Source: Kibdelosporangium philippinense
GTDB taxonomy: Bacteria; Actinomycetota; Actinomycetes; Mycobacteriales; Pseudonocardiaceae
Direction: 5' to 3'
Length of the DNA stretch: 64,000 nucleotides
Assembly (NCBI RefSeq): GCF_021390435.2
Contig: NZ_JAJVCN010000004.1
Span: 662,501 to 726,500 of the forward strand
The translations under genes were made by a program, and so were the position numbers. The notes beneath the pieces were generated by a model that worked only from the letters and a program-made list of their open reading frames with translations, searched no databases and was not told where the DNA came from. Below are positions 9,456 to 18,398 of the stretch, in pieces; within the stretch, counting starts at the first letter, position 1, and every line of letters starts with the position of its first letter.

Positions 9456-10071
9456 GTGACGCCGCGATACGAGCCAGCATTCGGACCACCGGTGGTGAGG
9501 CAAAACCGGTTTCCCCGTGCGGCAGACAGATCCGCGATCGACAACCGGGTCGGCGCAGCTGTACATCCGTGCTGTGAAAGACCGTCTCGCGTGGCCGGCC
9601 GGCATGGATCGATACTCCCGCCGCACAAGAGCCCACCGGATTGAGCACATGGGATTGACACCCGATGATGTCGAACTCAAGCTGCTCAAGACCGTCGTTC
9701 GCCACCGGATCGCGGCCAGCCGCGAGAGGAGACTCCAGTCGAGTGGCAAGTAATGGCCGTTGACCTGACCTCACGCACATGTATGGTCATACCTGTACTC
9801 AAGATCAGCGCTGGTCAAGCGTCATTAATCGGACAGATTAACCCGATGCGGGCGGTCAACCACCCGATATGACTGACCACCACACCGATATCAAGTCCAT
9901 AAGTGTCCAGACCTGCCGCACGGAGGCCTGGACACAATTCGAGACTACTGGGCAAGCGTACTCGCCGTCTCGAATCCTGATCGCCGAGCAGCTGGTCGCC
10001 TGTGCTGTGGTGACATCCCCACAGCTGCTCGGTGAGGCTCTGCTGTTCACCCCGATATCACAGCGAGCCTC

Positions 10072-10103
10072 GGCCCGCACCCGTTCGCAGACGGGTGCGG
10101 GCC
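10072..10103 (+). terminator. Strong GC hairpin
   Basis: A 13-bp perfect stem (GGCCCGCACCCGT with its complement) around a 6-nt loop TCGCAG, followed some 10 nt later by CCCCTTTT. It has the shape of an intrinsic terminator, but no confident gene lies just upstream. Confidence 0.5.
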
Positions 10104-10504
10104 ACACACAGAACCCCTTTTATCCAGCACAACTCTTGGTCTCACTCGTCGCGAGGCCGCCTGCGTCGACGTGGTCATTCACGACCCGTTCGCCCCGTGA
10201 AGATCACGATCTACGACTGGAGTAGTAGTGAGGCTCCGCCTCGGACCGCCGAGGTGGGTGGCTGAGCTGGGCTTTTAGGTGATCGACTTGATTTTGGCCA
10301 CGCTCACGCAGGGACCTGCGGTCATGATCGGCAGACCGCCGCCGCCCGCTGCGCCGAAGTCCGATCATCCGTGATGACCGGCCGCGCCACTCCAAAGTGG
10401 CTGGTCAGACAAGGAGTCTGCAGATATGGAGCGGGCACACCTGACGCTACGCCACGGAAAAACTTGACTCAAATGTCAAGATTCGATGGGCCTAGTTGAT
10501 CTAG

Positions 10505-11940
10505 TACGGCAGCCGCACCTTGTGATATTTGAGGTGTTGTCGCTGGTAGTGGCTGCGGCGGGCTCGGGTTTGGTGGCGTCGTCGCCAGTCTGACCAGTGG
10601 TTGGTGTGGGTTTCGGGGTGGACCGGGTGGGTGAGGGTGGCCCAGAGTCGTCGAATTTCGTTACAGGACAACGGAATCAGTTGGCTTAAGGTGGCGAGAT
10701 CGCCCCTTTTTGGTCATTGCGGCCGCGTTCTCGATATGCGGTGACGGCGAGGAACGCGGCGGCCAGCATCGCCAGGGTGATGTGCCGGTACCAGACGTCG
10801 TACTTGCGCACCTGATAGTGATCCAGTCCGGTCTCGTTCTTGGCGAACTGGAACGTTTCCTCGACCGCCCAACGGGATCCGGCTACCCGGACCAACTCGG
10901 CGACGGGTACTGGTTGGGTGCTGTGGCAGATGTAGTAGGCCAGCTCGCTGGGCTTGGAGATCGAGCGACGCACCAGCAGGAGGTGCTCGTCAGCGCCGGG
11001 GTCGATGAGCAGCCAATCGTAGAGGCGATGTCCCTTGCTGCCCTTACCGGCTGAGAGTCGTTGCCAGCCTCGTTTCGGCGCGGTCGCGGCGAGTTCGTCG
11101 GCTCGCTGAGGCCCGGTTGGAGTGGTGAACCGGTCGTCGCAGGAGACCGCCATGACGTAGTTGATGTCCTCGTCCTCCAGCCAGTCCCGCAGTCCGGGGT
11201 TGTCGCCGTAGGCTTCGTCGGCGGTGAACCAGCCCACCGTCTGCTTGCCGTGCTTGGCGATGAGTCGTTCGAGCATCCGCCGCGCCAGCTTCGGTTTGGT
11301 CGCGAACCCGACCGTGTCCGCGATGCCCGCCTCGGCACACCGCTCCCGGTCACCGGTCCAGGATTTCGGCAGGTAGAGCTCTCGGTCGATCAACGCCCGC
11401 CCCCGCGACGACACGTAGGTCAGGAACACGCCGAGCTGGCAGTTCTCGATACGCCCGGCAGTGCCGGAATACTGACGCTGCACGCCGGCGGATTTGGTGC
11501 CCTTCTTGAGAAAACCTGTCTCATCGCCCACCACGACCCCGCTGGGGTCGGCGAGAGTGTCCAGCACATAGGAACGTAGATCATCCCGCACCGCCTCGGC
11601 GTCCCAGCGGTAGAAGTTCAACAACCGCTGCATGCCATCCGGAGTCAGGTCACCAGCCTGCTCCGCGATGGTCCAGGAGTTCTTACGCTCGGCTGCCGAG
11701 AGCAGTCCCAGCAGGTACATCCGTGCCCGGCGACGTGAGTCCGCCTGCGCGAAACGCCCGGCCACCAGCGCGAACATCTCATCGAACCCCGCTCGCCACC
11801 GCGTGAGGCGATCATCAACTACAGTCTTCGACGCGGCCACCGCGTCTGCTTCGAGTCCTAACACACCTTGAAGTTGATCACGCGGTGGCCGCGTCCATGA
11901 TCACGACCCCACACCAAGATCACACAGTGCGGTTGCCGTA
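10505..11940 (-). mobile_element. IS701-family insertion sequence
   Basis: A 1,436-bp element with imperfect terminal inverted repeats: TACGGCAGCCGCACCTTGTG at the left, and TACGGCAACCGCACTGTGTG reading in from the right. The flanking tetranucleotides are CTAG (10501-10504) and CTAA (11941-11944), close to the CTAG target typical of the family. It is inserted in the 3' end of the third gene of the ABC-three-component-like operon. The 48 bp at 10501-10548 recur exactly at 25151-25198. Confidence 0.85.
10686..11864 (-). CDS. IS701-family DDE transposase
   Basis: A 392-residue transposase with the family hallmarks VVVGDETGFLKKG and VQRQYSGTAGRIENCQLGVFL in the first half, TADEAYGDNPGLR in the middle, and RWAVEETFQFAKNETGLDHY near the end, giving the D, D, E catalytic residues. 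The length is normal for IS701 transposases and the frame is intact, so it is probably active. The short noncoding stretch to the left end (10505-10685) still reads like a degenerate coding tail, common in this family. Confidence 0.92.
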   Translation of the reverse strand: MLGLEADAVAASKTVVDDRLTRWRAGFDEMFALVAGRFAQADSRRRARMYLLGLLSAAERKNSWTIAEQAGDLTPDGMQRLLNFYRWDAEAVRDDLRSYVLDTLADPSGVVVGDETGFLKKGTKSAGVQRQYSGTAGRIENCQLGVFLTYVSSRGRALIDRELYLPKSWTGDRERCAEAGIADTVGFATKPKLARRMLERLIAKHGKQTVGWFTADEAYGDNPGLRDWLEDEDINYVMAVSCDDRFTTPTGPQRADELAATAPKRGWQRLSAGKGSKGHRLYDWLLIDPGADEHLLLVRRSISKPSELAYYICHSTQPVPVAELVRVAGSRWAVEETFQFAKNETGLDHYQVRKYDVWYRHITLAMLAAAFLAVTAYRERGRNDQKGAISPP

Positions 11941-13514
11941 CTAAAGAGGAACAAGAGCGTCTGCTGGACAAGCAGGCCAAAGGTGCTCTTGGCTTCGCCA
12001 GTGAACGCTGGTGACTGGGCCAGTTCTCGGAGAATCTCGTCCAAGAGCGGATCGAGTACAGGGTGCGAGGTTCTGGACCGCGTGAGATCGCCACTGTACG
12101 CCAGTCCTTCTACGGTTCGAAGTTTGTCGTCGTCGAGCCCGTCGGCAAGCACGGCCGCCTGCTGCTCTCCGAGTACGCGGGTCAGCGCGGGAGCAAGGGC
12201 GTACAGCCTTGTGGTGTCTGGTGGGTGCGGTTCCTCGTCGCCCTGGTCGCCGTCGGCAGGACCTGACGAGGACGATCGTGGTTGCCGATCCCGAGCGCCT
12301 GTGGCGAGCACTTCGATACGGGCAAGCAGCAGTTCAGCGGTTGGCACGTCGAACGCGGGCGCCGTGGGCTTAGCGGCTTGGGTGATGGAGCGACTGAGCG
12401 CCGCGAGTTGGCTTTGCTTCTGAAGGATCGCGCCTTCGATGGCTGGTTCGATGATTGCCGCAAGGCCTGTGCTGTCCTTGCTGCTCGGTAGCGGACGCAT
12501 GGAACGGGCTTGTCGATATGCCTGGAGTACCGCATCGAGTGCTTCCCACACGTTGAACCAGACGGGGTGGGACAAGTAGTCAGTGGCAGCATCCAGCACA
12601 AGGGCCAGTCTGTGCCAAGCGAGTTCGGCTGCGAGCCTGGGACGGAGCCATGAGGGTTGATGCATGGCGGTCAGCCAGGCGCCTCGCTGTTGGAGCGCCT
12701 CGGAAAGACGCTGCTTCGCATCCGTCAGGCGATATGCGTCCTGCGCGCTGAACGCGAGGATTGCATCGCAGGCTGCCGCGTAGGCGCGGGCGTCATGGCG
12801 AGCTTCTTCGGCGGCGTCCACCGTGGCGAAACCGGCTCGTGCTGTCGTGAGCGACTCCATTGCGGCGGGCAGAGTCTCGGCTGACAACGCCATACGCAGA
12901 TGGTCACATGCAAGTTCGAACATCGCGTCAACGGCTGCGGCCTCGTGGTGACGGAGTTGGTCCAGAGCCTGACGGATTGGCCCCACGACAGCGGAATTGT
13001 CCGCCCAACGGTCCATCGCGGCGCCGAGTAGCCGCGGAAGTCGCTCGGCGAACTCTTCAGGTACGTCGCTGCTGAGTGACGTTATACGACCAAGTACCGC
13101 GAAGGGGTTCACTGCGTCGGCGATGGCGAGGCGAATTGCGCCCTCCAGCCGGCTAGCCGCCAAGAGAGGAGTATCGGCGATCGCGACAGTAAGTCCGTCG
13201 AGCAACGCATCGTGCAGGCGTGTACCGTACGTCTGCACTGTGATGGGGCTAGCGAGCAATTCCTCCAGGCTGCTGGCGAGTGCCAACAGGCTGGTTTGAT
13301 TCGACAGTCCTGTGACGAAGTTGGCTGACGCGCCATCCCAGCCTGGTGGGCTCGCGCCCGCCGCTGCCGCAAGGGCTTGGGCGAGAACCGGTGCGAGCGG
13401 ACTCGCTGCGATCTCTTCCGCGTGGTCGGCAACTGCAAGTTCGTCGAGTTCAGCCCAGGACGCGACGGCACCGTCCCCCGCGATCACGGCGAGCCGGTCA
13501 GTAAGTGCAGTCAT
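11901..13514 (-). CDS. Third component of ABC-three-component-like system, 3' end replaced by IS701
   Basis: A 537-residue protein, almost entirely predicted helical and Ala/Leu rich, beginning MTALTDRLAVIAGDGAVASW; I recognise no catalytic motif. It lies 90 bp downstream of the SMC-like ATPase on the same strand and is probably its partner. The IS701 boundary is at 11940, so the last 12 residues (TATALCDLGVGS) and the stop come from the transposon terminus; the native C-terminus, of unknown length, is lost. There is no sign of the lost 3' part on the other side of the IS. Function is therefore inferred only from the operon. Confidence 0.7.
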   Translation of the reverse strand: MTALTDRLAVIAGDGAVASWAELDELAVADHAEEIAASPLAPVLAQALAAAAGASPPGWDGASANFVTGLSNQTSLLALASSLEELLASPITVQTYGTRLHDALLDGLTVAIADTPLLAASRLEGAIRLAIADAVNPFAVLGRITSLSSDVPEEFAERLPRLLGAAMDRWADNSAVVGPIRQALDQLRHHEAAAVDAMFELACDHLRMALSAETLPAAMESLTTARAGFATVDAAEEARHDARAYAAACDAILAFSAQDAYRLTDAKQRLSEALQQRGAWLTAMHQPSWLRPRLAAELAWHRLALVLDAATDYLSHPVWFNVWEALDAVLQAYRQARSMRPLPSSKDSTGLAAIIEPAIEGAILQKQSQLAALSRSITQAAKPTAPAFDVPTAELLLARIEVLATGARDRQPRSSSSGPADGDQGDEEPHPPDTTRLYALAPALTRVLGEQQAAVLADGLDDDKLRTVEGLAYSGDLTRSRTSHPVLDPLLDEILRELAQSPAFTGEAKSTFGLLVQQTLLFLFSTATALCDLGVGS

Positions 13515-13604
13515 TGGTGGCTCCAGCGGGTGGCAGCACCTGGTCTGTCCATATTCGAGCGTCGACTGCTCCCGACCGCGAGGCGCAGCCTCTTCCCGTT
13601 TGCT

Positions 13605-15608
13605 TCACCACAGTGGATCGCCTGGCTTGGCCGCGATGACGCACTCGGCTGGGAGCGTCTCTGCGGCAAGGTGGAAGTCGGCGGTGGTGATCAGCACCTG
13701 CAGCCCCTCAGCTGTTGCGAGGCGGTTGAGTTCACGGAAGATCACGGTGGCGTCGGCGTCTTGGATTTCTTCTGCTTTCGGGCTGTCGATGAGGATTAGA
13801 CCGGGGTGCGTCGAGATGCCGTATCGTGCTCCAACCCGGAGCAAAGCAACGATCACGGCGACGCGGAGGCGAAGCTGCGCGCCCGGGTCCTGGTCCACGA
13901 ATGGCTTCTCGGCGCCACCACCCTTGATCACTTTCAGCTGGGCAGCTCGGTTGATTTCCACACTCTCCAACGCGGTCATGCCGAATTGGTGCGCCAGATC
14001 CACGATCTCCGCGTTCAGGTCAGCGAAGAGCTGGGCTGCCGCGCCCTTGCTCTCGTCCTCTAGGACCTTGGACGCGGACTTCAAGACGGTGAGCGTCACA
14101 TCTCCATTGTTTGTCGGCGTGTCCGGCAGATTGGGTAGCACCTGAAGTGCTCCTTCCCAGCGTGCCACCTCGATCTCCGCCGCGATCCGGTCACGCGATG
14201 CCGTCGCCGCCGTCGCGGTTCGTAGGTTGGCCTGCACTGTCTCCAGTTCAGCTGTCAAGCGGTCGAGATTCGCCTCGGCGGTACCGAGCGCTTGCTTGGC
14301 GGCTTTCTCGGCTGCTTTGCTGCCTTCGACGCGGTCCCGCGCTTCGGCCTCGACGGCTTCGTCCTCGCCCTCGGCTCCGGTGACCTCGGTGGTGCACACG
14401 GCGCAGCGATGCACATCTCGTTCAGCTTGTCGTCTGTCTCCGCTGATCGGGGTTTCGCAGCGGGGGCAAGCGCTGGGATTCAGGCCGTGGAAGAGTAGGC
14501 GTGCGACCTCGCTCTCACGTATGTCGTTGAGTGCCTTCTCGTCGAGCTGCCGGATTCGCCGAGCCTCTCGATAGCCGCGGTTAATCTCGTCCTGTTCGTC
14601 TTGGGCGTCGGCGACCTGGCGGGCTAGCCTGGCGGACTTGTCCGCGAGTTCCGTCAAGTCGGGGCCTGGCGCGGCTTTTTGAAGCTGAGTGAGTGACCTG
14701 CGCGCTTCGGCGAGGGCTTCCTCAACACGAGCGCGTTCGTCTGCACGCTCGGCGACCGCACGTTTGGTGTTCTCGGATTGTTTGTCGGCTTCGGCTTGGA
14801 GCACGTCGTACGTTGCCTTAACACGTGCGAGGACCGCGGTTGCTGGGAGGTCTAGGAAAACCTGTAGGAGCCGCCCGGCCAACCCTGCCATGTTCTGGTT
14901 GCCGAGCAGAGGACGGTCCCGGCCGAGCTGCAGATAGATCGCAGAGTAGTAGGAGGGCCAGCCGTGTGTCTGGGTTCGGACGCGTTCCTTGGTAGTCAGC
15001 TTGTTGACGATGGGTTGGAGGTCGAGGCGGTCGAGCATCAGCTCGGCCACTTTGACGGCGAAGTCATCCTGGTTATCGGCTTCGATGAGCGTCGAGACAC
15101 CGCTGCCACCGGCGATCCCGTCTGTGTCAGTGAGTTGGTCGACGCTTGAAGCCGTGAATACCACCCCGGAGAGCAGAGCTTCGGGAGTCAGGCTGAGTCG
15201 AAAGCCCATGGGTTGGCCCGCGATGGTCGCGTCTAGTTCGAGCCGGGTCAGCCAGCGACGGACGTCTCCTTGCAGCTTGGCCCGAGGTGCCCCGCGGAGG
15301 CACCAGGTGATCAGTTCCAGGACGCTGGTCTTGCCTTTCAGGTTGGAGGCGACCAGGGCCGTCAGGCCGTCGTTGAAGGTGAATGTCTGGTCGATCGGGC
15401 CTTCCGGCTGGACACCGACGCGGTTTCCATCAACCCGGAGGCGATGTATACGAACAGGGCGGGGCCGAGCGGGTGGGTAGGCCAGCGGCAGTCCGCGCGT
15501 CGTGAAGACGTCCTCCACGTCCTCGCGGGTGGTTTTCGCCCGAGACGCGATCCGAGCAGCAAGAGATCCATCCTGGTGAGATGGCCTATCCGCAGCGGAC
15601 GAGTTCAT
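13605..15608 (-). CDS. SMC/Rad50-like ATPase with zinc-hook cysteines (ABC-three-component type)
   Basis: A 667-residue ATPase. The N-terminus has a degenerate Walker A region (VASNLKGKTSVLELITW, residues about 87-103). A central coiled coil rich in Ala/Glu/Arg (about 270-470) is interrupted by two CxxC pairs, CPRC and CAVC (about 381-405), as in zinc hooks. The C-terminus has a Walker B-like LILIDSPKAEE and a LLITTADFHL segment. It starts at ATG 15608, overlapping the end of the upstream gene by 4 bp. The size and neighbours fit ABC-ATPase subunits of ABC-three-component systems, of which Lamassu is the best-known anti-phage member. DNA-end or phage sensing is inference. Confidence 0.8.
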   Translation of the reverse strand: MNSSAADRPSHQDGSLAARIASRAKTTREDVEDVFTTRGLPLAYPPARPRPVRIHRLRVDGNRVGVQPEGPIDQTFTFNDGLTALVASNLKGKTSVLELITWCLRGAPRAKLQGDVRRWLTRLELDATIAGQPMGFRLSLTPEALLSGVVFTASSVDQLTDTDGIAGGSGVSTLIEADNQDDFAVKVAELMLDRLDLQPIVNKLTTKERVRTQTHGWPSYYSAIYLQLGRDRPLLGNQNMAGLAGRLLQVFLDLPATAVLARVKATYDVLQAEADKQSENTKRAVAERADERARVEEALAEARRSLTQLQKAAPGPDLTELADKSARLARQVADAQDEQDEINRGYREARRIRQLDEKALNDIRESEVARLLFHGLNPSACPRCETPISGDRRQAERDVHRCAVCTTEVTGAEGEDEAVEAEARDRVEGSKAAEKAAKQALGTAEANLDRLTAELETVQANLRTATAATASRDRIAAEIEVARWEGALQVLPNLPDTPTNNGDVTLTVLKSASKVLEDESKGAAAQLFADLNAEIVDLAHQFGMTALESVEINRAAQLKVIKGGGAEKPFVDQDPGAQLRLRVAVIVALLRVGARYGISTHPGLILIDSPKAEEIQDADATVIFRELNRLATAEGLQVLITTADFHLAAETLPAECVIAAKPGDPLW

Positions 15609-16321
15609 GCGACGACACCCTCCCGGCCCGTCGCGTCTGACTCCGACCGCAGGCGCCGCAGACGGTCACGTGCTCGGGCGCTGATGCTCCCGATCCGTGT
15701 GCCGCGCTCGGCGGTGGCGTACTCGGTTTGTAGGTACTGGCGGTCTTTCAACTCGTTGCCTCCACGCCCGTCCGCCAAGTCCAGCACCAACTCGATCCGC
15801 TCTACGTAGTATCGGAAAGGCGGTGCTTCCACTACGACCGTCCGAGCGACCTCCCGTCCGCGTTCCAGCAGGTAGTAGTCGTGACGCCAGGTCCGATCCA
15901 CGGTGCCGCGGCGTCGGCGAACCACCAGACCAGCGCTGCGGAGTACCGCCAGAGCGTCGTCCAGAGGTTCGTACGCGCCAAAGTGGTGGCGAAGCATCGG
16001 ATACCTGCGTACCTCTGGCTCCTCCGAATCCAAGATTTGGCCGGCCAAGTCGAGGAGCCCCGGTTCGCGGCTCGCCTCGAAGTCGTTGAGCAACTCGTCC
16101 GCAAGGAAGTCGGGATTGCGTACCCAGAAGTCCAGCTTCTGGAGACGGACCTGGCTCTCCACCACTCCGACCGCACTTGCGAGTGGTATGTCGTCGGCAA
16201 CCGGCGCTGGCAGCGGTTCGGCCGCACCGTCGATCAACAGGAGGATCCGGACTGCGTCCTGTTCGCGACTCGTGACTGGACCACGGTCATTGCCCGCCTC
16301 GCCGCCGCTCAGATCATCCAC
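15605..16321 (-). CDS. ABC-three-component system middle component
   Basis: A 238-residue protein with VESQVRLQKLDFWVRNPDFLADELL at about residues 54-78 (quoted in part: RLQKLDFWVRNPDFLA), the signature of the winged-helix middle components that pair with SMC-like ATPases. A second half contains VLRSAGLVVRRRR and a YYLLERGREVA segment, consistent with a winged-helix fold. Its stop overlaps the ATPase start (ATGA). It is the first gene of the three-gene operon. The family assignment rests on the motif and the context. Confidence 0.72.
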   Translation of the reverse strand: MDDLSGGEAGNDRGPVTSREQDAVRILLLIDGAAEPLPAPVADDIPLASAVGVVESQVRLQKLDFWVRNPDFLADELLNDFEASREPGLLDLAGQILDSEEPEVRRYPMLRHHFGAYEPLDDALAVLRSAGLVVRRRRGTVDRTWRHDYYLLERGREVARTVVVEAPPFRYYVERIELVLDLADGRGGNELKDRQYLQTEYATAERGTRIGSISARARDRLRRLRSESDATGREGVVA

Positions 16322-16571
16322 AGTCCGTTAGAGTAGATGCCGGAGCGTGACGCTGGCATGCTGAATCAAGATCGCAGGTGCTTCGTTACCTGGGCGTGTA
16401 CGGGCGACGCGTCTTGTGACGATGCGATTACGAAACGCACTCTGACCTGTAGGTCCGCTGATAGCGGCAGCACTACCTCGACCGTGACATGCCGTCAAAT
16501 TGAGGAGCACGTGCGCCTTACGAGGCGCATACTGTTCGGTTGACTTCCACCGGACATGAACGGCTGGCCCC

Positions 16572-17009
16572 ATGACGCTCAACCTTGCCATCACGTCGAC
16601 TGAGTCACTCGTGTTTGAACCGGCTCGTCAGACACTGCGACTCTGGCCGGCCGTCGGCGGCGCGCAGATCGAGCTGAGCCTCAGTATCAGGCGAACGACC
16701 GAACGCAAGGATGCTCCTCCATACCAGATCTCGGCTGCCATGCTCGTTGGGAAGAACCCGAGCGGAGATCGTCAACTTCTGACGCCTCTCGTGGCAGGCC
16801 ACCTGGTCAGCCCGGCGCAGGTGGCGACCGAGTTCAGGTTGACGGGCTACATCAGCGTCGAGCAGCTCCGTGTCGTCGAAGAACTGCGCTCGGGAGCGGA
16901 TTCCATCTGGGTCATCCTCCAGTTCAGTGTGACCTGCGTTGACAGCGACCCAGCGACCCTGGCCGGCGGTACAGGGGAGCTCACGTTCGCGCTTTCCGCG
17001 GGTGATGCC
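16572..17009 (+). pseudogene. Unknown protein gene, truncated by the recombinase element
   Basis: The first ~146 codons from ATG 16572 (MTLNLAITSTESLVFEPARQ) read as a normal beta-rich soluble protein with good codon bias. At 17010 the frame enters the palindromic left end of the tyrosine-recombinase element and the remaining residues (LCRYRHKASYAD...) are encoded by the element. I do not recognise the family. It is transcribed divergently from the ABC-three-component-like operon across a 250-bp gap and might be its lost partner, but nothing shows that. Confidence 0.55.
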
Positions 17010-17035
17010 TTATGCCGATATCGACATAAGGCATC
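17004..17035. repeat. Left terminal palindrome (attL-like)
   Basis: Arms GATGCC (17004-17009) and GGCATC (17030-17035) pair perfectly around TTATGCCGATATCGACATAA, itself a palindrome with one mismatched pair. The outer arm is flanking sequence and the inner arm lies inside the element. Confidence 0.85.
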
Positions 17036-17183
17036 TTATGCCGATGGTCTGTTTATGCCGATCTTGGTTGTGTTGTGCCTGTTCGGAAGTGCGGCCATTC
17101 GAGTGAGGTCCGCATAAGTCTGCGTCATGCGCCGTGGGTTTTCCCGCCTGGGTCAGTGCCAGGTTCAGACGGGAGGAAAGATC

Positions 17184-18398
17184 GTGACGTGGTCTCGTGC
17201 ACGGCTGGAGATATCCGGCCCGTTGATGCCGTTTGAGGAAGGTTTCACCAAATGGTTGGGGCATAAGGGGTACGTGCCGACGGCGGTGCGGACACACCAG
17301 CGACGCGTGATCCACCTGAGTCAGTGGATGCAGACAACAGGGCTTGAGATCACCGAGTTTGGTCCGGCAACGGTGGAGGCGTTCATCGCGGCGCAGTGCG
17401 TGGACGGGCGGTTCAAGGATTGGAAGGCTGGGTCGTGGGCGGCATTGTTGGAGTATTTGCGGTCGATCGGGGTGCCGCTGGCCGCTCCGGCCGGCCACGT
17501 GGTGACGGCTGCTGACGCGCTGCTGAGGCGGTATGCGGAGTACGAGGCAGCGGAGCGAGGTCTTGCTGCTCGGTCTATCGAGCGGAACGTGTGTGCGGTC
17601 CGGCCCTTTGTGGAGTGCCGGATGCGTGATGGCCAAGGCGGGCTGGAGCAGTTGACCGCCGGTGAGATCACCGAGTTTGTGGTTGAGCAGGCGCGCCAGG
17701 CTCCTCGGTCGTTGGCGCATCTGGTGCCCGCGCTGCGATCGTTGTTGCGGTACCTGCAGGTTGCCGGGGCTATTCCGGTTGGGCTGGCTAGCGCGGTGCC
17801 GACCATGGCTCGGTGGAAGTTGGCCGGGCTGCCGAAAGCTTTGCCTAGCGGGCAGGTGAGGGCCCTGTTGGCGTCGTGTGACTTGGAAACCGAGATAGGT
17901 CAGCGAGATTTTGCGATCCTGACCATGTTGTCGCGGCTGGGGTTGCGCATCGGAGAAATCGCCGCGCTGCGGTTGGAGGATATCGATTGGCGCCGCGGCG
18001 AGCTGACCATCACGGGCAAAGGCCCACGCTGTGAGCGTCTGCCGCTGCCCAGCGATGTCGGGCAGGCGATCGTGTCATACCTAGTTGGCTGGCGCCCCAA
18101 GACCGATACCCGGCACGTGTTCGTCTGTGCTCGTGCGCCGTATGGTCACATGAGCAGCACCACGGTCACCAACGTGGTGGCCAGGGCAGCCCGCCGGGCG
18201 GGCCTGGGCGTGCTGCATGCGCATCGGTTGCGGCACAGCGCAGCCACCGCCATGCTCGGTGCTGGCGCCTCGCTGGAAGAGATCGGCCAGGTCCTACGGC
18301 ATCGCACTGCCCTCACCACAACGATCTACGCGAAGGTCGACATCGGCTCGCTGCGCAGAATCGCCCGCACCTGGCCAGGATCGCAGGTCGTGGCATGA
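17184..18398 (+). CDS. Tyrosine recombinase 1 of triad
   Basis: A 404-residue integrase-fold recombinase. An N-terminal SAM-like core-binding region (about 20-180) precedes the catalytic domain with LGLRIGEIAALRLEDIDW (Arg I), a basic ELTITGKGP beta-hairpin carrying the Lys, HRLRHSAATAMLGAG (HxxR) and LRHRTALTTTIYAKV (His and the nucleophilic Tyr). GTG 17184 is chosen as start because GGGAGGA lies about 8 nt upstream; an upstream in-frame start at 17127 would lie in the terminal sequences. The stop overlaps the next start (ATGA), showing a coupled operon. Confidence 0.9.
   Translation: MTWSRARLEISGPLMPFEEGFTKWLGHKGYVPTAVRTHQRRVIHLSQWMQTTGLEITEFGPATVEAFIAAQCVDGRFKDWKAGSWAALLEYLRSIGVPLAAPAGHVVTAADALLRRYAEYEAAERGLAARSIERNVCAVRPFVECRMRDGQGGLEQLTAGEITEFVVEQARQAPRSLAHLVPALRSLLRYLQVAGAIPVGLASAVPTMARWKLAGLPKALPSGQVRALLASCDLETEIGQRDFAILTMLSRLGLRIGEIAALRLEDIDWRRGELTITGKGPRCERLPLPSDVGQAIVSYLVGWRPKTDTRHVFVCARAPYGHMSSTTVTNVVARAARRAGLGVLHAHRLRHSAATAMLGAGASLEEIGQVLRHRTALTTTIYAKVDIGSLRRIARTWPGSQVVA

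Larger units (their letters stand above)
8994..10500. other. Gene-poor region, no convincing CDS
   Basis: About 1.5 kb with no frame that shows clear actinobacterial third-position bias over a useful length or a recognisable domain. It holds the two palindromes at 9408-9455 and the hairpin at 10072-10103. A weak possibility is a small plus-strand frame ending at 9753 with LTPDDVELKLLKTVVRHRI; no ribosome site supports it. A frame from 9869 (MTDHHTDIKS) is equally unsupported. Confidence 0.6.

Noticed and set aside
9289..9780. 163-residue minus-strand frame
   Set aside because: No codon bias, no ribosome site, no recognisable motif; it spans the palindromes.
17010..17117. C-terminal LCRYRHKASYADG extension of the gene at 16572
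   Set aside because: It is encoded by the terminal repeats of the recombinase element, as the same residues appear at the other end in a different gene.
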